Shown in pieces: positions 1-11,230 of a stretch of DNA of 64,000 nucleotides. Under the pieces are notes generated by a model. The model saw nothing but the letters and a program-made list of their open reading frames with translations, ran no database searches and was not told the origin of the DNA. The DNA is taken from assembly GCA_022376925.1 (NCBI GenBank), contig JAIOJX010000025.1, forward strand, positions 94,205,608 through 94,269,607, given 5' to 3'. Source of the stretch: Tragulus kanchil. Lineage: Eukaryota; Chordata; Mammalia; Artiodactyla; Tragulidae. Position 1 is the stretch's first letter, and each line of letters starts with the position of its first letter. Made by a program: the position numbers and the translations under genes.

Positions 1-111
1 TCTCCCCTCTTGACAGTTCACTTATTTCAATGCAAAAATGCATTTTAAGTATGTACTTTGTAAAAGTAAAAACCACATAACAACACGGAACACAAAAAAA
101 CAGAACCATAC

Positions 112-223
112 CTGTTCTAGAATCATGGAGTGCTGAGAGTTCATTAACTTCTCAAATAACACTCTAGTCGAGTTCAGATCAATTCCAGGGATTTTTGGAC
201 TTGTTTTAAAATGCTCATCAATT
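112..223 (-). CDS. HERC3: HERC3 exon A (linker towards HECT domain)
   Basis: 112 nt. The exon starts after a ttgtttag acceptor (AG at 225-224) and ends with CAG before a GTATGG donor (111-110). It begins with the last base of a lysine codon, then reads IDEHFKTSPKIPGIDLNSTR and ends SMILEQ in phase 0. This is about residues 444-481 of HERC3, in the linker after the propeller. It is the most 3' exon of the gene in this window; the next exon is off the left edge. The in-frame residues beyond EQ are intron. Confidence 0.93.
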
Positions 224-1193
224 CTAAACAAAAAGAAAAAAAATTAATAAAAGAAAACAAAGTGAACACTCTGAGAGGGAGGAATTATAAAGAGGCCATC
301 AAAATAGTCTGTACATACTGATCAGATTTAAATTTGACCTGGCAGACAAGATGCACACAAAAAACTTTGGGAAAACCTGATAAAATAAATCTCTAAATCA
401 CTTTTTCAAGACTATCCTAAAATTTTCAAGTCTTTTTTCCCTTCAAGTACAAAGATCATTATTTCACTTTGAGGGTCTCTTGAAAGGTGTATACAGTGTT
501 ATGATTAGCTCGTGCATTTTTGCCTCTATCCATTGTGGTAATGCTGATACAGATAATGGGCCTAGGTGCAAAAAATATCTCTGTGCAAACTAGCCCACTC
601 ATCAACAAATGCCAAATTCAAATCAAGTATTTAAAAAATATCAGATCTATTATTAATATAAATTAGTGTATTCCTCAGTTAACACAAGGGATTCACTCAA
701 GGACTAATTTCACTGCTACTGCTTTTAACTTCCTAGCAACTAATCATTTTTCTAACCTTTAAATAAACTCTTGGCCTTTTAGAGACTTAAAGACTGGCTC
801 TTTTAAATTCCCACTCTTAACATACCATGCCTACTAATCACAAAAGAACTATTTGCAAAACAGGTTTCTGTTTATGCATAACAGATATACTTAGTTTTAA
901 TACCATCTGACAATGGCAATATTACAATTTATAAAAACATCAGCAGAGTTTCTAACATTTGAAAAAATTATAATGATATAATTATATGTATCAGAACCTA
1001 CATCAAGAGGAGATACTTGGGCTTTGTTTGTTGGTCTTTCGTTACTGTTGTTCTAAAAATAAATTGACCCAAAACACAGAAATTAATATCCCATATGCAA
1101 CTTTCCATAGGCTAAGAAGTACCTTCTGTTATGCTGTTAGAATAGCCAAAACACTTTATATATATGTATTTATGCTTTGCTAAACTGGCTTTC

Positions 1194-1417
1194 AGGAATT
1201 CCTATGTGGCTCAGTGGTAAAGAATCCACCTGCCAATGCAGGAGACCAGGGTTCAGTCCCTGGGTCAGCAAGATACCCTTGAGAAGGAAATGGCAACCCA
1301 CTCCAGTATTCTTGCCTGGGAAATCCCATGGACAGAGGAGCCTGGCAGGCTACAGTCCATGGGGTCGTAGAAGTGTCAGATACAACTTAGCAACTAAATA
1401 GCAAAAACAACAACAAA
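1194..1417 (+). mobile_element. Bov-tA-type SINE
   Basis: A tRNA-like head (tggctcagtggtaaagaatc, B-box-like ggttcagtccc), then the ruminant body with ccactccagtattcttgcct and gacagaggagcctggcaggc, ending in a CAA-rich tail. Confidence 0.9.
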
Positions 1418-1544
1418 CTAGTCTTTATTATCACTGGTTTCCTATGATATGTATTTTTATTAAAGCAGAAAGAGCAAAACTTTGGACAGCACCAAAGTCC
1501 ATTCAAAAAAAAAAAAAAAGTTTTATCGCAAATCTACAGAATTC

Positions 1545-1745
1545 AGCTTCCCTTGTAGCTCAGACTGTAAAAAAAAAAAAATCTTCCTGCAATCCAGGAG
1601 ACGGAGGTTCGATCCCTGGGTTGGGAAGATTTCCTGCAGAAGGGAATTGGCTACCCACTCCAGTATTCTTGCCTAGAGAATACCAAGGACAGAGAAGCCT
1701 GGCAGGCAACAGCCTATGGGGTCACAAAGAGTCAGACACAACACA
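1545..1745 (+). mobile_element. Bov-tA-type SINE, diverged
   Basis: Same body as the previous element with an A-run (1569-1580) inside the tRNA-like head. B box ggttcgatccc is intact. Confidence 0.88.
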
Positions 1746-1827
1746 AACTGAAGTTGGATAACCTAACAAATCTGGCCAAGAGCCATTCCCAGTTTTCAGA
1801 ATAAAGTTCTCCTAGAATAAGGTTTCT

Positions 1828-2038
1828 TCAGCCTTGGGACTACTGACTTCTGAGGTCGACATAGGTGATTCTTTGTTGAGAGGGTAGAATCGTGAGATAC
1901 ATAGCAGCACCCCAAGCCTTTGCCCACTACATGCCAACAGTACACTCTCCATCACTGTAACAACCAAAACTTGTCACTAGACAACTGCTGAATGTCTCCT
2001 GGGAAGATAATCAGCCTGGCTGAGAACCACTGTTCTAA
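1828..2038 (-). mobile_element. Old MER-type DNA transposon relic (hAT-like)
   Basis: Resembles the mammalian-wide short DNA element ending in gagaaccactg-type termini, with the characteristic ctactgacttctgaggtcg and gttgtcact-like stretches in diverged form. Family assignment is from memory and uncertain. Confidence 0.45.
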
Positions 2039-2923
2039 AAAACCAGCATCAGCACAATACAAAATATTTTCCCCTAGAGGAAAAGACTAAGCATTGACTC
2101 TGAAATTAATTGGATGAGCTCATTTCAGTTGCCCTAATGATATAAATGACTTTGCAATCTTTAACTATAACTGAACAGAGTTTTTGAGGCAACCTCTTGC
2201 AACCCAGTTAGGAACAGAATTGGGTGGGAGTCGAGTGGGATGGGATCAGGGTCAGATTCACAAACAGAACTGAAGTCTACATCTTTGTGGATCTCATGAG
2301 CCTTGTCACTGACAGGAAAAGGATGGAGAGAAGGGCAGGACTTGGGATCACTGAGGATCAAAACCCACAACAAGACCCTTCTGCCGCAGCAAGTTTCTGA
2401 GGGGGATGTTTGCAGATGGGATAAGGTCTAGTGAGGAAACACTATTTATAACCTCAGAATTTAGGCCAAACGCAATCTCCTGGTACGATGGGCTGGTCCA
2501 GAGGCCAAGGAGTCCCCAGAACGTTTCTCCTTGGAACTTTCCCTAAATTTACTCTTTTATGAGTAAAGAAAAAATAAAGGAAAGCATGCCAAAGAAACAC
2601 GAAGATTATCTAAAGAATTAAGAATTTAAGAACCAAATATTATTAGCATTTTGGGATACCCTAAGAACTCTTACCTTTGATTACACCAACCCTTTCTGAG
2701 ATACTGTTCCTCTTGGTAATCTGCTTCTCTGCCAACCAGGCATGACTCAGCATTGCCTTCCCTGATGTCCTCTCATTTATCATCATTAGGCACTCTTATT
2801 TCTGCACAAGCCATAAGCTTACCCACTGAAAAGGTCAACCAACATCGAAAAAATGTCTTTCTCAGCCTTTGCTGAGTAAGTATTTGCATCACATGTGGGT
2901 ATTTTAAGATTTAAATCACTTAC

Positions 2924-2983
2924 TTTTTCTCAAGAAAACTTCCATTCCAACAGGCTGCAGAAGATAGTATCTGAACAACGCCA
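2924..2983 (-). CDS. HERC3: HERC3 exon (linker, 60 nt)
   Basis: A short exon too small for simple ORF detection. The acceptor is GAGCAG (AG at 2985-2984) and the donor GTAAG (2923-2922). It opens with T, completing an asparagine codon begun as AA in the previous exon, then reads GVVQILSSAACWNGSFLEK and ends with AA, completing a lysine with exon A. Phase therefore agrees on both sides. It lies in the linker between propeller and HECT domain. Confidence 0.92.
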
Positions 2984-4797
2984 CTGCTCAGAAAGAAAAA
3001 TGGGAAAGAAGCCTTTAATAATTATAAATAAATGGCTACTTAAGCAATAGATTAGTCCTTTATTTCATAGTTTCTTTTTTTCTGGCCTCTTTTATTTATA
3101 TTTATTTTCATTCATCTTTTTATTCTTGGCATGTGTGGGCCTCCCATTGCAGTGGCCTCTCTCACTGCAGACCACCAGCTCTGGGCACATGCACTCCAGA
3201 GGGCTGGCTAGTAATTGGACACACAGGTCCAGCTGCTCCGTGGCACGTGGGATCTTCCCGAGCCAGGGATCGAACGGGGACCCCTTGCACTGCAAGGCAG
3301 ACTCTCTAACCACTGGACCACCAGGGAAGCCACACAGTTTCTTTCATAGCTGCTCTTTCTTACCCAGTAAACCTTGGAAAACACTGTGCCATATCTCAAA
3401 AGAACGTAAGCTACCCATAAATCATGTTAAAATAAAAAGTGTATCAAAGCTATGAAAAGAAAACTCTTGGGCCTAATAATAATGACCTTGAACTTTCCTC
3501 CCACCAACCACCTAAAACACTCGAAACCTCATCAAATAAAACCAAAAAAGATAAGCTGAGCTGTTATTTACCAAACATAGAAAGTATCCTTACAAGTTCA
3601 TAACTGAACAAATTCTTCCTTCTGTTTTGTTGCCCATCTGAGAAAAACTACAAATGAGTGAAATAAGTAATTATTCCTATTACCTACATTACATAGTTTC
3701 TGGGGAAATGGCTAATTTCTGAGTACCCAGAGTGATCCTGCACGTCAGGAATCTTGGACCCTCTTACTTAGTATAAGGAAAAGGGAAGGAACAAAACAAA
3801 TACACGGTGAGGAGGGGTTCACAGCAACTCCTATTAATCACAGGATCCGGGTCAGGAATGATCTTTAGAGATCATTGCTTGCATCCCATCAAGTATAAAT
3901 CAGAAAACTGAGAACTAACTAGTAAAGTGTCAAGGTCCAAGCCAAGGGAGTCTCAGTTCCCCCACTCCTCCCACAGTGAGCCTAGGTCCCCAGCCCAAAC
4001 CCTGCCCACTTCTAGCGGAACTCCCAGGCAGAGTCACCAAGGTTACGGGGCTTCCAAGGAATATCACGTAGGTGCTGTAGGGCATTCCCGATGATCTCCT
4101 ACTCAAAAGGCTGCTACCTGGTGTGCCCAAAGTTTAGGGTTCTGGGCATTTGCTCCTCTACAATCTATACCATAAGCAAGAGGCTTTATATACGTTTCTG
4201 GGAACAACCACCACCTAGTACACAGTCTGACTCATTCATTCCCAAGAATCAGACTGCAGAAAAATGGAGAAACTGAAGGACAATAAAATGTGTAAGAATG
4301 TTAAAAAAAGAAAAAAGAAAAAAAAAAAACCTTTAAGAATGAAACAAACTTCTTGAAAGGCCTCAATGCTTTAACTATACTTTTTTCTCTATTTCAATGG
4401 ATCATTTTGAATATGAAAATTCTAAGTTCCTCTGATTAGGTAAAATACGCTTACATTCGGAATGCTTTGGAATATGAATATGAAGAAAACTCTTGGAGTT
4501 AAACAACAATAACATAGAGCTTTCTTAACAGAAAGGCCAACTCTGGTCAGGGTTTTTAAAGTCCAGACAAAGCAGACTGTGGAATACACTCTACGAGAAT
4601 ATGGGGTAACAATCTATTATGCTTTATTTCGGGCTAAGGCACCATACCCTGAATAAACGTGTACCCCAAAATATGATTCTCTCAAATGCAAAACCCTATT
4701 TATATTCACAACCTCAACATGGAAGTAGGGAAAAAAATCACTAAGCTAGGAAGTTCCAATACATTTTGGAAAAAAGTGAAAACAAGCAACCACATAC
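2984..4797 (-). other. HERC3: HERC3 intron between exon B and the 60-nt exon
   Basis: Contains one antisense-oriented CHR-like SINE (about 3080-3331). The rest, 3335-4797, is AT-rich with an A-rich tract near 4303-4330. I see no gene or recognisable repeat there. Confidence 0.75.
3080..3331 (-). mobile_element. CHR-like tRNA-derived SINE, antisense
   Basis: On the plus strand it runs from the tail (catctttttattcttggcat) to the reversed tRNA head ending ccaccagggaagcc. Same family as the elements at 13724 and 46913. Confidence 0.88.
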
Positions 4798-4922
4798 TTG
4801 ATTGTATTTGCATTGTTGTGTTCTGAGAGCTTTTGTCTCCAAACGGCTATGGTTTCATCATTTATTAAACTGGTGTAATGTGCTTGGTTCATTGTTCTGA
4901 AGTCAACAGCAGGGGAAGAATT
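4798..4922 (-). CDS. HERC3: HERC3 exon B (linker, 125 nt), complete copy
   Basis: The acceptor is CAATCCTTCAG (AG at 4924-4923) after a T-rich tract; the donor is GTATGTG (4797-4796). The exon starts in phase 0 with NSSPAVDFRTMNQAHYTSLI, continues NDETIAVWRQKL and ends NNANTI plus AA. That is 41 codons plus two bases, matching the 60-nt exon that follows. From memory, human HERC3 has tyrosine where this reads the first serine. Its 5' three-fifths recurs at 6013-6088. Confidence 0.93.
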
Positions 4923-7180
4923 CTGAAGGATTGAACATGACAGTAAAAAAAAGAAAAAAAAATTATGTAATAGCATGGCTTTTTTCTTCAACTCCCTCTC
5001 TCCACATAGTCCCCACTTTGTGTGTCACTTATGTACAGGAGCTAGGGTGCACTGTCCAGATCCTCCCACCCTTCAGAACGGACCACTCATACCCTCCTCA
5101 GCTGCCTCAGTGTAAGCTCCAGGCCTACCCTGGCTACGCTGGCCTCCAGGATACTCCCTCGCCTCTGGTTTCACTTCTTTCTTGCCCAGAGGCAGGTGCG
5201 GTGTGGAGCCAGGGCCCAGCTCCTCTGCCTCCAGTAGGATTTAAACCTGGGAAGCAGACTCTGAGCCTGAGATTTGTGTTCAGAAATTGGGGTGGGAGAA
5301 GTTCTAGAACAACATTTCCTTAGGGATGGAGGAAGTAGGACCAGGAAGAAGGGGAAGCTGAACTGCAGCTCAGTGCTCAGTGGTCCCCCTGGGGGGCTCT
5401 GCCTCTGGAGCTGGCATGGCCCTTCAGCGCACTCCCCAGAGAAACCAAACCAAGAGGACTGCTTCAGACTTCTTTCCTCCTCTGCTTTGAATCGCCACTT
5501 CAAGGCTTTTAAGTTACTAATCATTTGCCTTAACTGTTCACCAAACTCCAACAATATGTATTACAAAAAGTCAGGGTTCAGTGACAATCTATACTGCAAA
5601 TTGTCTATGAAAATGTAATGCCTCAATGTTTTGCTCGAAGTATACAGCTATAAATTTATAAACAAGGTAACAAAAAACATATGTAAATAATGACCCTGAA
5701 AATCCCAAATGCTGCCCAGCACTGTAATGTGTACAGCCTTTATTCAAAGAGACTTAAATATAATAATATAAGCACTTTTATTTCCTAAAATTGCTATTCT
5801 TCGAGTTATTTCTCCCCAAATCTATTTGTGATCTAGAACTACAGGAAAGTTTAAAGTACTTTATGTCTCCTATATGTGTCACTGGAAGAAAGGAAAAAAG
5901 CAATATTAAAACATTAACCAGATGATTTTTTTCTCCTTTATACTAACACATGAAAACACAACTTTCGAAATGGTTTTAAATGAATTAAGACAGCTTTAAA
6001 AAAAGTTTTATTCTATGGTTTCATCATTTATTAAACTGGTGTAATGTGCTTGGTTCATTGTTCTGAAGTCAACAGCAGGGGAAGAATTCTGAAGGATTGA
6101 ACATGACAGTAAAAAAAAGAAAAAAAAATTATGTAATAGCATGGCTTTTTTCTTCAACTCCTCTCTCCACATAGTCCCCACTTTGTGTGTCACTTATGTA
6201 CAGGAGCTAGGGTGCACTGTCCAGATCCTCCCACCCTTCAGAACGGACCACTCATACCCTCCTCAGCTGCCTCAGTGTAAGCTCCAGGCCTACCCTGGCT
6301 ACGCTGGCCTCCAGGATACTCCCTCGCCTCTGGTTTCACTTCTTTCTTGCCCAGAGGCAGGTGCGGTGTGGAGCCAGGGCCCAGCTCCTCTGCCTCCAGT
6401 AGGATTTAAACCTGGGAAGCAGACTCTGAGCCTGAGATTTGTGTTCAGAAATTGGGGTGGGAGAAGTTCTAGAACAACATTTCCTTAGGGATGGAGGAAG
6501 TAGGACCAGGAAGAAGGGGAAGCTGAACTGCAGCTCAGTGCTCAGTGGTCCCCCTGGGGGGCTCTGCCTCTGGAGCTGGCATGGCCCTTCAGCGCACTCC
6601 CCAGAGAAACCAAACCAAGAGGACTGCTTCAGACTTCTTTCCTCCTCTGCTTTGAATCGCCACTTCAAGGCTTTTAAGTTACTAATCATTTGCCTTAACT
6701 GTTCACCAAACTCCAACAATATGTATTACAAAAAGTCAGGGTTCAGTGACAATCTATACTGCAAATTGTCTATGAAAATGTAATGCCTCAATGTTTTGCT
6801 CGAAGTATACAGCTATAAATTTATAAACAAGGTAACAAAAAACATATGTAAATAATGACCCTGAAAATCCCAAATGCTGCCCAGCACTGTAATGTGTACA
6901 GCCTTTATTCAAAGAGACTTAAATATAATAATATAAGCACTTTTATTTCCTAAAATTGCTATTCTTCGAGTTATTTCTCCCCAAATCTATTTGTGATCTA
7001 GAACTACAGGAAAGTTTAAAGTACTTTATGTCTCCTATATGTGTCACTGGAAGAAAGGAAAAAAGCAATATTAAAACATTAACCAGATGATTTTTTTCTC
7101 CTTTATACTAACACATGAAAACACAACTTTCAAAGTAAATTTTATTGGCTATTTTCTCAGAGTTATGAATTAAGACAGCA
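4847..7180. repeat. Tandem direct duplication 1 (unit about 1.17 kb)
   Basis: 4847-6012 is repeated from 6013 to about 7180, offset 1166 then 1165. One C is lost after 4990. The last 45 bases of copy 1 (5966-6012) are a garbled, shortened version of 7130-7180, sharing tgaattaagacagc. It truncates HERC3 exon B in the second copy. Confidence 0.95.
6013..6088 (-). pseudogene. HERC3: Partial second copy of HERC3 exon B (no donor)
   Basis: This copy keeps the acceptor and the first 25 codons of exon B (NSSPAVDF to NDETI). It is cut off at the duplication junction at 6012/6013, after which the frame stops. There is no splice donor, so it could not be a working internal exon. It is best read as the start of an untrimmed overlapping contig and not as a biological exon duplication. 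Confidence 0.85.
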
Positions 7181-7275
7181 TTATAAGGAGAAAAGAAGAG
7201 GGCATGTAACAAACGACAGCTGCCAAAGTTTACCATCATTTCGCTTTTGACAATTATTTTATATATATTTATATA

Positions 7276-7395
7276 ATTGGACAAAGGGGTCCAGCTGCTC
7301 CGCGGCATGTGGGATCTGCCCAGGCCCGGGATGGAACCAGTGCCTCTTGCACTGCAAGGCGGACTCTCCACCCACTGGACCACCAGGGAAGCCCC
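7276..7395 (-). mobile_element. CHR-like SINE, truncated
   Basis: Only the head half is present (gtccagctgctccgcggcat to ccaccagggaagcc). Confidence 0.85.
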
Positions 7396-8362
7396 AGTTT
7401 ATTTTTTTTATCTTACATTTTTTAAAGCATATAACTCTTCCACAGTTGTCTAAACTTTAACCTGCCCTGTTTCTACAGCAAGGTGCTACTTTCACTTCCT
7501 TCTCATCAATGTGTTGTTCTCCAGTGCTACCAACATTAGTTACAATAAATTTAAAATCCAACTACATGCATCAAGTACCGTATTTACAAAAGGAAACTAA
7601 GTTTTATGCTGAATTTCACAAGAAAATTAAAGTTGGTTAAGCAAACCAGTTTGTTAGCAAAATGAATACTTTAAACTCTACTACTTATGGACACGAAGTT
7701 ATTATCCTACAGGGATTCAGGGCTTTTCATATTTTGCTTTATTGGCATGTAAAAGAAAGAATAGTTTTCTCAAGGTTTCTCTGTGAAGCACTGAAGCACA
7801 GCCTAAAATAGGTCTGAAGCAACAGCTCCAACTCAGCCCAGATGGCTGTACTCAACAGAACCTTCTCCAGCATCCTGACCTGCAATATATCTGACTCTCA
7901 GACTCAGCTGTCCAACCTGCAGTCCTCCACCACGACTTTCTGCAATATTCTGACTAGAAAATCCCAAATGCTACTGTAATGTGTACAGCCTTTATTCAAA
8001 GAGACTTAAATATAATAATATAAGCACTTTTATTTCCTAAAATTGCTATTCTTCGAGTTATTTCTCCCCAAATCTATTTGTGATCTAGAACTACAGGAAA
8101 GTTTAAAGTACTTTATGTCTCCTATATGTGTCACTGGAAGAAAGGAAAAAAGCAATATTAAAACATTAACCAGATGATTTTTTTCTCCTTTATACTAACA
8201 CATGAAAACACAACTTTCAAAGTAAATTTTATTGGCTATTTTCTCAGAGTTATGAATTAAGACAGCATTATAAGGAGAAAAGAAGAGGGCATGTAACAAA
8301 CGACAGCTGCCAAAGTTTACCATCATTTCGCTTTTGACAATTATTTTATATATATTTATATA

Positions 8363-8482
8363 ATTGGACAAAGGGGTCCAGCTGCTCCGCGGCATGTGGG
8401 ATCTGCCCAGGCCCGGGATGGAACCAGTGCCTCTTGCACTGCAAGGCGGACTCTCCACCCACTGGACCACCAGGGAAGCCCC
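8363..8482 (-). mobile_element. CHR-like SINE, truncated (duplicate copy)
   Basis: Second copy of the element at 7276, offset 1087. Confidence 0.85.
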
Positions 8483-9420
8483 AGTTTATTTTTTTTATCT
8501 TACATTTTTAATGCATATAACTCTTCCACAGTTGTCTAAACTTTAACCTGCCCTGTTTCTACAGCAAGGTGCTACTTTCACTTCCTTCTCATCAATGTGT
8601 TGTTCTCCAGTGCTACCAACATTAGTTACAATAAATTTAAAATCCAACTACATGCATCAAGTACCGTATTTACAAAAGGAAACTAAGTTTTATGCTGAAT
8701 TTCACAAGAAAATTAAAGTTGGTTAAGCAAACCAGTTTGTTAGCAAAATGAATACTTTAAACTCTACTACTTATGGACACGAAGTTATTATCCTACAGGG
8801 ATTCAGGGCTTTTCATATTTTGCTTTATTGGCATGTAAAAGAAAGAATAGTTTTCTCAAGGTTTCTCTGTGAAGCACTGAAGCACAGCCTAAAATAGGTC
8901 TGAAGCAACAGCTCCAACTCAGCCCAGATGGCTGTACTCAACAGAACCTTCTCCAGCATCCTGACCTGCAATATATCTGACTCTCAGACTCAGCTGTCCA
9001 ACCTGCAGCCTCAGACTCCACCACGACCTTTTCTATCAAAGTCAGAGAATGATTCTGACTAGAAGGCAAGAATATCGTGTACTGAGAGATGGCACAGTAT
9101 GTGAGTTACAGAGAGTTTCCAGCACCAACAGGGCCCCTGGCGTCCACAGAACCTCATTTTTCTTCCCAACCTATTCTGATTCCTTTGTCATCACTAGTCC
9201 TTCCCTGCTCCTCCAGGGGGAGGTCAAAGATCAATGCACTACCTATGGCTGATCCTCCCTAAGCACTGACTAAATAAAGAAGGGCGGATAGGGGAAGGGG
9301 GGCAAGGCAGAGAGGAGCATAAGAGCAGTGGGGTGTAGAGGACAGCAAACACACCTGTGGTGCTCACTGCAGACTGATTTTTCTCATCCAGTATGAGGAG
9401 AATGAATTAAGCCCTGTCAC

Positions 9421-9533
9421 AGACAGCATCACCGACTCAAAGAACATGAATTTGAGCAAACTCCTGGAGCCAGTGCTGAGGTCCACTGGGTTGCAAAGAG
9501 TTGGACACAAATAGCAACTGAACAACAACACAG
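9421..9533 (+). mobile_element. BovB 3' tail fragment
   Basis: Matches the end of BovB: agcatcaccgactcaaagaa, a gagtttgag-like stretch, then gcaaagagttggacac and an aactgaac-type tail. Confidence 0.7.
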
Positions 9534-10510
9534 ATACCTGAGAAAAATGTCATTTTTCCTGCTTACCCATCACAGGAATATAGGAGACAACCTGAGGGAA
9601 ATTTTAGTGAGGTTTCATGCCCAAATGATAAATAATAAAGGATATCTGAACACTGTGGCACCTCACATTCACTATATACTCAATCACATCAAACAAGTCC
9701 AGCAATTTCTCAAACACTTAGCATTTGTTGCTGCTTATCAGGGAAGGAAAGAATGGAAAGTCAAACAATCTCAAAGTAAGTATGAATTCTCTGAGGTTTT
9801 TCCTTAAATCCTTTTTTTTTTAGAACTCTGTGAAAAAAAATTATCCAGCTATAGTAATACTTAAACTACTTATGGACGAAGTTATTATCCTACAGGGATT
9901 CAGGGCTTTTCATATTTTTTGCATGTAAAAGAAAGAATAGTTTTCTCAAGGTTTCTCTGTGAAGCACTGAAGCACAGCCTAAAATAGGTCTGAAGCAACA
10001 GCTCCAACTCAGCCCAGATGGCTGTACTCAACAGAACCTTCTCCAGCATCCTGACCTGCAATATATCTGACTCTCAGACTCAGCTGTCCAACCTGCAGCC
10101 TCAGACTCCACCACGACCTTTTCTATCAAAGTCAGAGAATGATTCTGACTAGAAGGCAAGAATATCGTGTACTGAGAGATGGCACAGTATGTGAGTTACA
10201 GAGAGTTTCCAGCACCAACAGGGCCCCTGGCGTCCACAGAACCTCATTTTTCTTCCCAACCTATTCTGATTCCTTTGTCATCACTAGTCCTTCCCTGCTC
10301 CTCCAGGGGGAGGTCAAAGATCAATGCACTACCTATGGCTGATCCTCCCTAAGCACTGACTAAATAAAGAAGGGCGGATAGGGGAAGGGAGGCAAGGCAG
10401 AGAGGAGCATAAGAGCAGTGGGGTGTAGAGGACAGCAAACACACCTGTGGTGCTCACTGCAGACTGATTTTTCTCATCCAGTATGAGGAGAATGAATTAA
10501 GCCCTGTCAC

Positions 10511-10623
10511 AGACAGCATCACCGACTCAAAGAACATGAATTTGAGCAAACTCCTGGAGCCAGTGCTGAGGTCCACTGGGTTGCAAAGAGTTGGACACAA
10601 ATAGCAACTGAACAACAACACAG
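10511..10623 (+). mobile_element. BovB 3' tail fragment (duplicate copy)
   Basis: Second copy of 9421-9533, offset 1090. Confidence 0.7.
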
Positions 10624-11153
10624 ATACCTGAGAAAAATGTCATTTTTCCTGCTTACCCATCACAGGAATATAGGAGACAACCTGAGGGAAATTTTAGTGA
10701 GGTTTCATGCCCAAATGATAAATAATAAAGGATATCTGAACACTGTGGCACCTCACATTCACTATATACTCAATCACATCAAACAAGTCCAGCAATTTCT
10801 CAAACACTTAGCATTTGTTGCTGCTTATCAGGGAAGGAAAGAATGGAAAGTCAAACAATCTCAAAGTAAGTATGAATTCTCTGAGGTTTCCTTAAATCTC
10901 TTTGGGACAAATCCAGCTATAAGTAAATAATTTTCAATTATAAATTAGAACTCTGTGATTAAATACCAAGAAAATTACTGGCACTTCAAGGAAACACAAT
11001 GGAGATTACCTCAAGGTTTAGTTGGCTTATTTCAATAATATAAAATTGGCAGAAACAAAGAGTAATGTTGCTCTCATGTACTTTTATCTGTTAAAATAAA
11101 TATTGATTCACCATTATTCCAGCCCCAAGATAATAGTGAAACGAAAAATTTAC

Positions 11154-11230
11154 CTCATATTTGGAGCAAAGTACAAAAGTCTGGTCTCCTCCAGAGAAGA
11201 TCTGCTTAACAATATGATATTTAAAGCGAT
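11154..11230 (-). CDS. HERC3: HERC3 exon C (end of RCC1-like domain, 77 nt)
   Basis: The acceptor is TTGACAG (AG at 11232-11231), the donor GTAAAT (11153-11152). It begins with AT, completing an aspartate from the previous exon's final G, then reads RFKYHIVKQIFSGGDQTFVL and ends CSKYE in phase 0. The FSGGDQTF pattern is a typical RCC1-type blade strand closing the propeller. It lies only about 30 bases from the start of a tandem duplication at 11261 but is itself single copy. Confidence 0.93.

Larger units (their letters stand above)
224..2923 (-). other. HERC3: HERC3 intron between the 60-nt exon and exon A
   Basis: Holds two Bov-tA-type SINEs (1194 and 1545) and an old DNA-transposon-like relic (about 1828-2038). 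Positions 224-1190 and 2040-2923 show only AT-rich unique-looking sequence, with no exon or conserved motif that I recognise. Confidence 0.8.
6863..9066. repeat. Tandem direct duplication 2 (unit about 1.09 kb)
   Basis: 6863-7956 recurs from 7957, offset 1094 then 1087 after a 7-base loss near the start of copy 2. The end of copy 1 (7925-7960) is a shortened version of 9009-9063. The beginning overlaps duplication 1, so about 270 bases starting at 5697 occur three times. Confidence 0.95.
8767..10925. repeat. Tandem direct duplication 3 (unit about 1.09 kb)
   Basis: 8767-9865 recurs from 9866, offset 1099 falling to 1090 because copy 2 lacks 2 and 7 bases near its start. The last 75 bases of copy 1 (9795-9865) look like a scrambled version of 10886-10960. 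Confidence 0.95.
4923..11153 (-). other. HERC3: HERC3 intron between exons C and B, inflated by three tandem duplications
   Basis: About half of this stretch is duplicated sequence (junctions at 6013, about 7957 and about 9866). It contains truncated CHR-like SINE pieces and BovB 3' tails, each twice. The chance frames of 60 to 130 codons seen here occur in both copies and in overlapping frames on both strands, and resemble no protein I know. Confidence 0.75.

Noticed and set aside
5171..6783. Paired 114-127 codon frames on both strands
   Set aside because: The same stretch is open on both strands and is present twice only through duplication 1. No domain, no splice context and no similarity that I recognise.
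4847..7180. CRISPR-like array of direct repeats
   Set aside because: The units are over 1 kb, have no spacers and are in a mammalian intron.
9547..10930. 86- and 97-codon frames (MSFFLLTHHR...)
   Set aside because: These are two copies of one intronic stretch made by duplication 3, differing at their ends only because copy 1 is garbled there. No supporting signals.
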